Assembly (NCBI RefSeq): GCF_900105735.1
Contig: NZ_LT629793.1
Span: forward strand, 3,534,001-3,598,000
Reading direction: 5' to 3'
Length of the DNA stretch: 64,000 nt
Source of the DNA: Pseudomonas yamanorum
GTDB lineage: Bacteria > Pseudomonadota > Gammaproteobacteria > Pseudomonadales > Pseudomonadaceae
The position numbers and the translations under genes were made by a program. Of the stretch, positions 45,586 through 53,121 are shown piece after piece. The notes under the pieces are model-generated. The model made no database searches, had not been told where the DNA came from, and saw only the letters and a list, made by a program, of their open reading frames with translations. How positions within the stretch are numbered: position 1 is the stretch's first letter; each line of letters begins with the position of its first letter.

Positions 45586-46152
45586 TTTGTCGTCGAACAG
45601 TTCTTGCATGCTATGCGCTGCTTTATTTACACGTTCAAGTGCAACGTCGTTACCAACGCGCAAGTCCTCGGGTAACTCGAAGTGCCCCATACAGTCGTTC
45701 TCGTTCAGTGCATGGCGCAAATGAGCTATAACGCGGTAGATAATATGATCCATGCGCCAGCAGATAGAGGGTTCGACGCCGGAGAGTTGCTCAGGTGTTG
45801 CAGCTTGAATGTGGGCACCAATCCAGATTTTGGAGCCGAAGGCAAATTGGATGGACTCATAGTTGGAAGAAGTTTTTTTATAATCTGGATCGCTAAAGAG
45901 AATCTTCCAGCGCGGGATATCGGAAAAGCGCATGCTGCAGAAAATAGGTCTGAAGAGACGATGTGAAGTGTCTACTTCAGCGATAGAGCTGGGTATATGA
46001 GTATAAAACCGGGCGAACACCTCGACCAGATGGCCTAGCGCAGGTGGGATCAACTCAATATAACGGGCAATCACGAATCCCGGCGTCTCTGAAGCATCGA
46101 CGGCAGGAATGTAGAAAAGATCGCCCGGTTTGGGTGACTTCAGGATCTTCAT
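45583..46152 (-). CDS. Probable immunity protein to the Rhs toxin (Imm26-like)
   Basis: 189 aa. The N-terminal KPGDLFYIPAVD-GFVIARYIE resembles Imm26-type immunity proteins (GDxFxIPL followed by a GRV-like strand), though I cannot confirm the family without a profile search. The rest has several aromatics (IPRWKILFSDPDY, SKIWIGAH). Its start lies 13 bases after the rhs stop on the same strand, the standard place for a cognate immunity gene. The local DNA is more AT-rich than the rest of the cluster, fitting exchange of toxin-immunity modules. It would act in the cytoplasm against the incoming nuclease. Confidence 0.6.
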   Translation of the reverse strand: MKILKSPKPGDLFYIPAVDASETPGFVIARYIELIPPALGHLVEVFARFYTHIPSSIAEVDTSHRLFRPIFCSMRFSDIPRWKILFSDPDYKKTSSNYESIQFAFGSKIWIGAHIQAATPEQLSGVEPSICWRMDHIIYRVIAHLRHALNENDCMGHFELPEDLRVGNDVALERVNKAAHSMQELFDDK

Positions 46153-46165
46153 AGGGCGCTCTCCG

Positions 46166-49100
46166 TCATGAGCATGATTTGATTTTGCTGGGCTTGATTC
46201 CCAGCGCTTTGGCGGCGGCCCGATAGTGTTTGTAGTGGCTTTTTCCGCGTTTGTCCGTACGGTTTTTGTTAATAGGTTCGATCACGTTGTTCGGGAATTT
46301 ACCCTTGGTTTTGTATTTTTCCCTATAAGCTTGTTCGTAACCTTTGGCTTGGCTGTAGGTCATCTTTCCGTCATGTCCTTCAAGCACTTCCAATCTAGCA
46401 TTTCCGAGTCTTGTTGACCTTGCGTGCTGCCCTTCACGCGTCGCGGGCAGTTGTTCGGTATGGCCAATGTAGTAGGGTTTTTCTGCTCCGGGTTCGTAAA
46501 GCCCGTAAACATAGAATCCGGGCTTGTTCAGTGGGGTCGGTGCCCACCCCATCGGATCCAGCCAGGTGAGTGGGTTGTCTGCGTAGGCATAGAGATTGAG
46601 CCCACCTTGAAGGCCAATCGGGTCCGGCGTAGTAAACCGTCCCACATCCGGATCATAAAACCTGAACGTATTGAAATGCAGTCCGGTCTCCCTATCCAGG
46701 TATTGCCCCTGAAACCTTAGGTTCTGCTCCTCAATGTAATAAGGCTCGCGTACCTCTTCCAACGTATTGCCCCATACCCGATAAGTCGCCTGCCAAACGT
46801 TGTGCCCATCGGCCTCGGTCAGCTGTTCCGGCAGGCCATTCAGGTCATTGTGGTAGTAGCGAATCTTTTGCAGCGGTCCCATGCCGTCGATGCGGGCGAG
46901 CGGTTCGTAGCCGTTATCTTCGTAAACATAAAGGCTGGTCTGGCTGTGCTTGTGCTCCTGCAACAGGCGCAGGCCGTCCCACGTGAAGTGGGTTTCGCCT
47001 AGTGGGTACCCATCGCTGCCATGCTCGGTCTTTTCAATGCGACGGCCCAGGGGGTCATAGGTCATCCTGACCACGCTGCCGTTTTCATTGAGCACTTCAA
47101 CCAATCGGCTTTCTGCGTCATAGGCGAAGCGCTGAACCCCTCGCTTGGCGCTACGTTTTTCGATCATCCGACCAAAGGCGTCGTAGCGGTAACGCTTGTC
47201 CTGATAGGTCAGCAGCTTGTTATGCACCACGAGCCCGGCACCCGGCTGCGGGCCATCCAGCAGGTTGGCTGCGGCGTCGTAGGCGAAGGTTTCGCGCTGG
47301 CCGTACAGGCTGTCCTGGCTGGCGATGATGCGGCCGGTGGCGTCGTAGTGCAGCAACTGACTGTGTTGCGCGGCGGGTTGCTGCTCAAGTTTGCCGATCA
47401 GGTTATCGGCGGGGTCGTACTCGAACCGCTTTTGCGCCGCCGCTGGCATTAACGATGGCTGACCTGTAAGGCGGCGTTGGCGTGAGCGTAGGCGGCCGCT
47501 GCGGTCGTATTCGCTGCGGGTACTAAGTTGGCCTTGGGTACGCAGCACTTCGCGGTGCAAGCGGTCTCGCTCGAAGTCGCTGATGGCCTGGCCGTCCAGG
47601 TTGACTTGGTGCAGATGGCCGCTGCCGTAATACAGGCGATTGAGCCAGCGACCGTCTGGTAGTTGGGTCTGGATCAGGTTGCCGAGTTCGTCGTAGTGGT
47701 GTTGCAGGTTGCCCGCCGAGCTCTGTTCTGCGAGCAACTGGCCGAGCGGATCGTAGGCGAAACCTAATGCCTGGGTGTTGCCTTGCAGGTCGGTGAAGGT
47801 GACGGCCGTGAGTTGGTCCACGGCATCGTAGCTGTACTCGGTGCGACCATCGTCTGTGGTTTTGGCCACCAATCGGCCGACCGCATCGCGCTCCATTTGA
47901 TGGACGATAGGGGGCGGCGGTGCCTCGGGGACTAATGCCAGGCCACTGCCATAAGGCGCTGGAATGGCCGTCATCGCCGTGATGTTATCCAGCGTGTCGT
48001 AGTCGTAGCGTTTTGCACTGCCGTCGAGGTCCTGCTGTTCAACCAAGCGGTCGCCTGCATCCCACGCGAAGTGATAACGCTCGCCGTTCTCGTTGATCAG
48101 CGCCTGCAGTCGCCCGTAGCTGTCATATCCGAATTGCACCTGCCGACCATGAGTGTCGGTACGTTGGCGAATCTGGCCGCGGCGGTTGTGCTGGTAGAGC
48201 GTGGTATGCCCGGCCGGGTCGGTGTAACCCACCATTTGGCCGCTGGCGTTGCGTTGGTACTGTTGAGTTCGCCCATCTGGCAGGCGGGTTTCGAGCAAGC
48301 CTCCCCGGGCGTCGTAGCTGAATTGATTTCGCTCACCAAGGGCGTCGGTGATGACCTGCAAATAGCCCCGCTCGTCGTAGCTGAAACGAGTTGGGTAACC
48401 CGAGCAATCTATATGCTCGACCAGTTGCCCGAATGGGCTCCAAAGCAGCTTTTTGCTTTTACCGGTGGCGTCGGTAATTTCCACGACCTGGCCGTGGTCG
48501 TCATAGCGGTAGCGAGTGACGTAGCCCAATGGATCAGTTTCGGCGATGCAGTTGCCGCGTGGGTCGTAGCGATACTGCCAGTTGTTGTCGGCGGCGTCGG
48601 TCTCCACCAGCGGCAACGCCCAATGCTCCAGCCACAACGTTGAATCGCTGCGGCCCAGCGGGTCGGTTTCGCCGATCAGGTTACCGACCTCATCGTAGCT
48701 GTATTCATAGCGGCCACCCTGCGGGTCAGTGGCGCTGAGCAACTGGCGTTCGTCGTTCCACTCGAACAGCCAGGTTTGGTCGAGGTTGTCGCTGTATCGG
48801 ATGATCTGGTGCTGCGCGTTCCAATGCCGTGTGCTGACACGCTGCAAACCGTCGGTGATGCGTGTAGTACCGGTCTTCAAGTCATAGTCAAACTGGTAGG
48901 CGTCACCTTCATCGGTCCAGTGCCGGACTACGCGCCATTCCAAACCTTCAACCAAAGCCCATTCATAAAAGCAACGCAGCCCGGTGGACAGTTCATGCTC
49001 CACCATTCGCCGACCGCTGTCGTACCCGAAACGTCGCTGTATCTGCCCAGTGGCGTCGCGGACTTCAGCCAGATTGCCAGCCACGTCGTAGTCATAGCTG

Positions 49101-50560
49101 ACCAGCACTTCACGGCGTTGATCGGGGTAGAGGCGTTCGATTCTCGTCAAGTTTCGCTGATGGCGGACCAGTTCGACTTGTACCAAATCGAACGTATCGC
49201 GCAGTCGGACCAAACAACCGGCTTCGTCGTAGTCAACGTGGATACGGTTGTCATTGCGGTCGCCGAGTTGGCTCAGACGTAGCAACGAGGCATTGGCGGG
49301 TGCAGGTTCGAAAAGGCGATATAGGCCGTCATCGCTCTCGATCAACAACTGCCCGTTGAGATGCCGCCGTACGACAAGCCCTTCACCTGCGCTGAACACC
49401 GCGCCGCCCAAGGGAATCGAGCCCATGTCGATAGGCCGGCCCTGTTCGTCGGTATACACCAACGTTTCGCCGCCTTCGAGGTGGGGCAGGATCTCGACAC
49501 AGACTTCGTAGGGCACGCTCCATCCCCTGCCGAACAGGCTGTCTGGACGCTCATCACGGCTGTTGTAGAAGCGCTGCCAGTCAATTGGCAAAATGCCGGG
49601 CAGTACAAAATCCAAATCATCGCTACCGCCCAGCACTTTCGCGCCCGTTGCAGCATGTACTGGATTAGACGAGCCCATTGCCGCGTTGGCCAGCGCGCCC
49701 ATCGCACTGCTGACGGCCATCGAAGTCGCCCCACCGATCAGCATGCAAGGCAGCTTGCTAAAGAACTTGCCCTTGCCGCCCTTGAGCATCAACAGTGCTG
49801 TCACTGCCAGTCCAACGCCCGGCGTCTTGCCGCTGCGAATTTCACGCACGACCACTGAGCCGCCGCCAATGGTCACGTTGGATGAGATTAGCCCGGACGA
49901 CACCACCGTTGCATCACAGGTACTGCGGTCACCGCTGCGCACAGCTGGCTGACCGTTGACCGTAACTTTTTCCGAGCCCTCGGCAAGAAACTGCGGCGGC
50001 ATCGGCGGATGCTTCATGCACACCACCAAATCCAGCGGCTTGGGCACGGCGCCCGGTGCCGGCGTCGCGACGGTGGGCCGCCACATCTGCGAAAAGAAGC
50101 CTGCGGCCATGTCCAGATAACTGGCTTCCGGTTCGGGTTCCGGTTTGGTTTCTTCCAGCTCGGTGCCGGCTGGTGTGACATGGGAGCTGATCGCCCCGGC
50201 GGCGCGGGCAGCGGGGATATTATTGGTGAGAGTGTTGGTGGAACCCGTGAGAATGTTCGCCTGCACCGTGGGCGGAAACAGAGCATTGCTGAAGCTGTCG
50301 CATAGATTCGTTAAGCCTTTGTCCGCCCCGCTCTTGCTCATGGCGAGGCCGACAATCGTGCCCACTACCGCGCCCAGCAGAAAGCAGCCGAGCCCGCCGG
50401 TGGCGACGGTAATGCCGGTAGCGGCAACCACCGCGGCGGTCGCCACGGCAGTGATCGCGATATTGGCCGCTATTTCCAGCACACCACCTAGGATGTCCGC
50501 CATCATCGAGGTGTGGGAAAGCGCATCGCCCATGCGGGCCGCCCATAGCGCGTCAGACAT
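46166..50560 (-). CDS. T6SS Rhs/PAAR effector with C-terminal GIY-YIG-like nuclease toxin
   Basis: 1464 aa. Order: N-terminal hydrophobic helices (about 25-75, IAANIAITAVATAAVVAATG), where an Eag chaperone would bind; a PAAR-type segment (about 175-240, VVCMKHPPMPP, GQPAVRSGDRSTCDATV); then the Rhs shell with many YD repeats (YDxxGxL/RYDxxG). The core closes with FYDPDVGRFTTPDPIGLQGG and WLDPMGW near residue 1339. The last 125 residues are the toxin: VYGLYEPGAEKPYYIGHTEQ carries GIY-YIG-like elements (GLY, YIG), followed by ATREGQH (catalytic Arg), an EQAYREKY helix with Glu, and NNVIEPINKNR with Asn. This would be a DNA-cutting effector delivered through VgrG. Confidence 0.85.
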   Translation of the reverse strand: MSDALWAARMGDALSHTSMMADILGGVLEIAANIAITAVATAAVVAATGITVATGGLGCFLLGAVVGTIVGLAMSKSGADKGLTNLCDSFSNALFPPTVQANILTGSTNTLTNNIPAARAAGAISSHVTPAGTELEETKPEPEPEASYLDMAAGFFSQMWRPTVATPAPGAVPKPLDLVVCMKHPPMPPQFLAEGSEKVTVNGQPAVRSGDRSTCDATVVSSGLISSNVTIGGGSVVVREIRSGKTPGVGLAVTALLMLKGGKGKFFSKLPCMLIGGATSMAVSSAMGALANAAMGSSNPVHAATGAKVLGGSDDLDFVLPGILPIDWQRFYNSRDERPDSLFGRGWSVPYEVCVEILPHLEGGETLVYTDEQGRPIDMGSIPLGGAVFSAGEGLVVRRHLNGQLLIESDDGLYRLFEPAPANASLLRLSQLGDRNDNRIHVDYDEAGCLVRLRDTFDLVQVELVRHQRNLTRIERLYPDQRREVLVSYDYDVAGNLAEVRDATGQIQRRFGYDSGRRMVEHELSTGLRCFYEWALVEGLEWRVVRHWTDEGDAYQFDYDLKTGTTRITDGLQRVSTRHWNAQHQIIRYSDNLDQTWLFEWNDERQLLSATDPQGGRYEYSYDEVGNLIGETDPLGRSDSTLWLEHWALPLVETDAADNNWQYRYDPRGNCIAETDPLGYVTRYRYDDHGQVVEITDATGKSKKLLWSPFGQLVEHIDCSGYPTRFSYDERGYLQVITDALGERNQFSYDARGGLLETRLPDGRTQQYQRNASGQMVGYTDPAGHTTLYQHNRRGQIRQRTDTHGRQVQFGYDSYGRLQALINENGERYHFAWDAGDRLVEQQDLDGSAKRYDYDTLDNITAMTAIPAPYGSGLALVPEAPPPPIVHQMERDAVGRLVAKTTDDGRTEYSYDAVDQLTAVTFTDLQGNTQALGFAYDPLGQLLAEQSSAGNLQHHYDELGNLIQTQLPDGRWLNRLYYGSGHLHQVNLDGQAISDFERDRLHREVLRTQGQLSTRSEYDRSGRLRSRQRRLTGQPSLMPAAAQKRFEYDPADNLIGKLEQQPAAQHSQLLHYDATGRIIASQDSLYGQRETFAYDAAANLLDGPQPGAGLVVHNKLLTYQDKRYRYDAFGRMIEKRSAKRGVQRFAYDAESRLVEVLNENGSVVRMTYDPLGRRIEKTEHGSDGYPLGETHFTWDGLRLLQEHKHSQTSLYVYEDNGYEPLARIDGMGPLQKIRYYHNDLNGLPEQLTEADGHNVWQATYRVWGNTLEEVREPYYIEEQNLRFQGQYLDRETGLHFNTFRFYDPDVGRFTTPDPIGLQGGLNLYAYADNPLTWLDPMGWAPTPLNKPGFYVYGLYEPGAEKPYYIGHTEQLPATREGQHARSTRLGNARLEVLEGHDGKMTYSQAKGYEQAYREKYKTKGKFPNNVIEPINKNRTDKRGKSHYKHYRAAAKALGIKPSKIKSCS

Positions 50561-50572
50561 GCAGGTAACTCA

Positions 50573-51007
50573 TCAGGAAATGGCGTCGAACGATAGCGAG
50601 TTTTTAATGGTTGCCCAGTGCGCCGCCTCGGCATCACCGAGCATGTCCGCTTTCACATAACTCAACGCTATCATCTTGCGCGTTCCCGGCAAGACCAAGG
50701 CCAATTGGTATTGGAACACCTTGTCATTACCCTTGTTGAACTGGCTGCGCAGTTCGACACCTTCCACCTCTTGGGCGGCCCCCAAACATACGGTAACGCT
50801 CGGTTGGCAGCGTAAGTCCTGCACTTGTTTTTCCAAGCGCTTGAGCTGGTCGTCGAAGTTGCTGTGTAAGGTTTCGCCTTCGTTTAGCAAGCTGCGACTA
50901 ATGATCAACGAAGTGCCCAACTCGGGGAACTTGAGGATATTGATCGACGCGTCCTGCAGCTCGCCTGCAGGCAGTTGAAACTGGAGTTCGTTGATTCGGT
51001 ACGTCAT
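50573..51007 (-). CDS. Eag-type chaperone (DUF1795/DcrB domain) for the Rhs effector
   Basis: 144 aa from the ATG at 51007 (MTYRINELQFQLP); an in-frame ATG at 51016 is the alternative. DUF1795 features include FQLPAGELQDASINILKFPE, SLIISRSLLNEGETL, LEKQVQDL and MIALSYVKADM. Eag proteins bind and shield the N-terminal TM region of PAAR/Rhs effectors and load them onto VgrG. Its place between vgrG and rhs, on the same strand, is exactly the conserved one. It stops 12 bases before the rhs ATG. Confidence 0.88.
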   Translation of the reverse strand: MTYRINELQFQLPAGELQDASINILKFPELGTSLIISRSLLNEGETLHSNFDDQLKRLEKQVQDLRCQPSVTVCLGAAQEVEGVELRSQFNKGNDKVFQYQLALVLPGTRKMIALSYVKADMLGDAEAAHWATIKNSLSFDAIS

Positions 51008-51022
51008 GGCAAACACATCTCG

Positions 51023-52963
51023 TCAGGAGGTTTTGGGCGCGGGGAACACGGCTTTGATATTGGCGTCGATGCTGCCTTTGATTCCCTGGCCATCGGGCGT
51101 TGCGCCGGGGCCGTGGCCATTGTTCAGGTGCAGTACGCCCTTGGTGTTGAACTCGGCATCGCCGCTGGCATAGAAGCTGATATTCACGCCGGTCAGGTTG
51201 ATTTGTCCGCTGGCATTCAGCTCCAGGATACTTTCTCCGCACACCAGGCGCAGGTTCTCACCCACTTCGATGACGTAGCTCTGGCTGATACTGTCGGTTT
51301 TGCGCTGGCCCACCAAGAGGACATCCTCCTGCTTGACGATGCGCGTTCGGTTATTACCAATCGTCACCGTCTCGTTATGCCCAATACTCTTGTTCCGGTC
51401 ATGCCCCACCGAATGACTTTCATCCACCTCCACCACGATGTCCTGATTGCGCTCTGCATGGATGTACAACTGCTCCAACCCCTTCTTGTCCTCCATGCGG
51501 ATTTCATTGAAGTTGGCCGGCGTGCCGCCTTTGCTGGAGCGGCTTTTCATCCCGCTTTGGGTGGCGTTTTCCGGCAAGTCGTAAGGCACCGTCTGCTCGG
51601 CGTTGTACACCCGGCCAGTGATGATCGGCCGGTCCGGATCGCCCTCCAGGAAGCTCACGATCACTTCCTGGCCAATCCGTGGAATCTGCATTGAGCCCCA
51701 GTTTTTCCCGGCCCAGGACTGCGATACGCGAATCCAGCACGAGCTGTTTTCGTTGGACTGGTCGTGGCGGTCCCAATAGAAATGCACCTTCACCCGGCCA
51801 TATTGGTCGGTCCAGATTTCCTCGCCCTTGGGCCCCACCACCAGCGCCGTCTGCGGACCTTTGACGATGGGCCGGTAGGTGTTGGCCAGTGGGCGGAAAC
51901 TCTGTTGCGCGTCGATGCAGGTGAGGGTGCTTTCGAACTGGGCCGAAGGCGCGCCACCGCCGCTTTCGAGGCTTTCCTGGGAGATGTAGTAGCGGGCGCC
52001 GACGATCAGGTATTCGCGGTTCTGGTCGCGGCGGCTGAAGCCGGTGAGGCTGAACAGGTGGCCAGAACCCAGGCCCCGTGCGTTGCCGCTGAACTCCACT
52101 TGTTCATGCAGGGTTTGCAGGGCTTCGATGCGGGTGCGGGCGTAGTGTTCGCCGTCTTCGCTTTTGACGTAGGTGCCGGGGTAGTCGTACAGCGGGTAGT
52201 CGCCGGCGGTGTGCGGGCGCGGCATGGCCGAGCGCACGTCGATGCTGGCGCTGGGGCGCTGGAAGTCGTAGTCGTTAAGCTCAAGGGAGCCGGGCTGTAC
52301 TTCCTGTGCCAGGTGCCAGTTGTGCATATGGTCGCGTTCGCGCTGCTGCTCGTCCTTGGGGTAGTAAGGCACCGAGGAGTAGCCGGGTACGTTGGCGTGG
52401 GCACCGTAGGCATCGGCCAGCACCAGCACGTGGCGGTCCTGTTCGTGGCGGAAGAAGTAGTAGATGCCTTCCTGTTCCATCAGGCGGCTGACGAAGTCGA
52501 AGCTGGTCTCGCGGTACTGCACGCAGTATTCCCACTCGCGGTACGGGCGGCTCAAGGCGTCTTCGAAGTCGGAAAAACCCAGGTCGCGAAACACCTGCTT
52601 GATGATCTGCGGGATGCTCAGGTTCTGGAAAATCCGGCAGTCGGAGGTGCGGCTCAGCAGCCACAACCATGGGCGCAGGGTCACCTGGTAACTGGCGAAC
52701 TGGCCTTGGTCGATGTTCTGGCTGCAGCGGGCGACGATGCCGTGGAAGTGCCGCTCGCCACCGTCCGCCAGTTGCAGGTTCAGGCTCATGGGCTTGCCCA
52801 GCAACTGGTTGAGGTCGATGTTGGCGTCCAGCGAGGTCAGCTGCAGTTCGAAATTGAACAGTCGCCCCAGCTCTTCGCCGCCACCCATTTCATTGAGCAG
52901 CAGCACATCCGGCCCCAGGGGGCTGGTGATCTTGGCCAGGCGTGACGATTGGTTGAATAACAT
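51023..52963 (-). CDS. vgrG: T6SS spike protein VgrG
   Basis: 646 aa. Gp27-like domain N-terminal (FNFELQLTSLDANIDLNQLLGKPM), with SDCRIFQNLSIPQIIKQV typical of VgrG. A gp5-like OB fold follows (EIWTDQYGRVKVHFYWDR, SCWIRVSQSWAGKNWGSMQI), then the needle repeats (GHNETVTIGNNRTRIV). The C-terminus ends with a short HLNNGHGPGATPDGQG tail and no added effector domain. It trims the Hcp tube tip and carries the Rhs/PAAR protein. A REPIN lies between it and tssH, so it could be transcribed apart from the upstream tss genes. Confidence 0.95.
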   Translation of the reverse strand: MLFNQSSRLAKITSPLGPDVLLLNEMGGGEELGRLFNFELQLTSLDANIDLNQLLGKPMSLNLQLADGGERHFHGIVARCSQNIDQGQFASYQVTLRPWLWLLSRTSDCRIFQNLSIPQIIKQVFRDLGFSDFEDALSRPYREWEYCVQYRETSFDFVSRLMEQEGIYYFFRHEQDRHVLVLADAYGAHANVPGYSSVPYYPKDEQQRERDHMHNWHLAQEVQPGSLELNDYDFQRPSASIDVRSAMPRPHTAGDYPLYDYPGTYVKSEDGEHYARTRIEALQTLHEQVEFSGNARGLGSGHLFSLTGFSRRDQNREYLIVGARYYISQESLESGGGAPSAQFESTLTCIDAQQSFRPLANTYRPIVKGPQTALVVGPKGEEIWTDQYGRVKVHFYWDRHDQSNENSSCWIRVSQSWAGKNWGSMQIPRIGQEVIVSFLEGDPDRPIITGRVYNAEQTVPYDLPENATQSGMKSRSSKGGTPANFNEIRMEDKKGLEQLYIHAERNQDIVVEVDESHSVGHDRNKSIGHNETVTIGNNRTRIVKQEDVLLVGQRKTDSISQSYVIEVGENLRLVCGESILELNASGQINLTGVNISFYASGDAEFNTKGVLHLNNGHGPGATPDGQGIKGSIDANIKAVFPAPKTS

Positions 52964-53009
52964 CGGTTAACCCGTAAATTGCGTAATAACTGTAGGAACC
53001 GGCTCCAAC

Positions 53010-53099
53010 TGTGGGAGCGGGCTTGCTCGCGAACGCGGTGAATCAGTCACCGGATGCATCAACTGATACGCCGTCTTCGCGAGCAAGCCCGCTCCCACA
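53010..53099. repeat. REP doublet (REPIN) between tssH and vgrG
   Basis: Arms TGTGGGAGCGGGCTTGCTCG are inverted, with an inner GATTCACCGCGTTC-type spacer. The subtype is the same as at 25662. A short partial copy (AGGAACCGGCTCC) lies just upstream at 52994. Confidence 0.87.
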
Positions 53100-53121
53100 G
53101 TTTTGATCGCATTCCGTCAGG

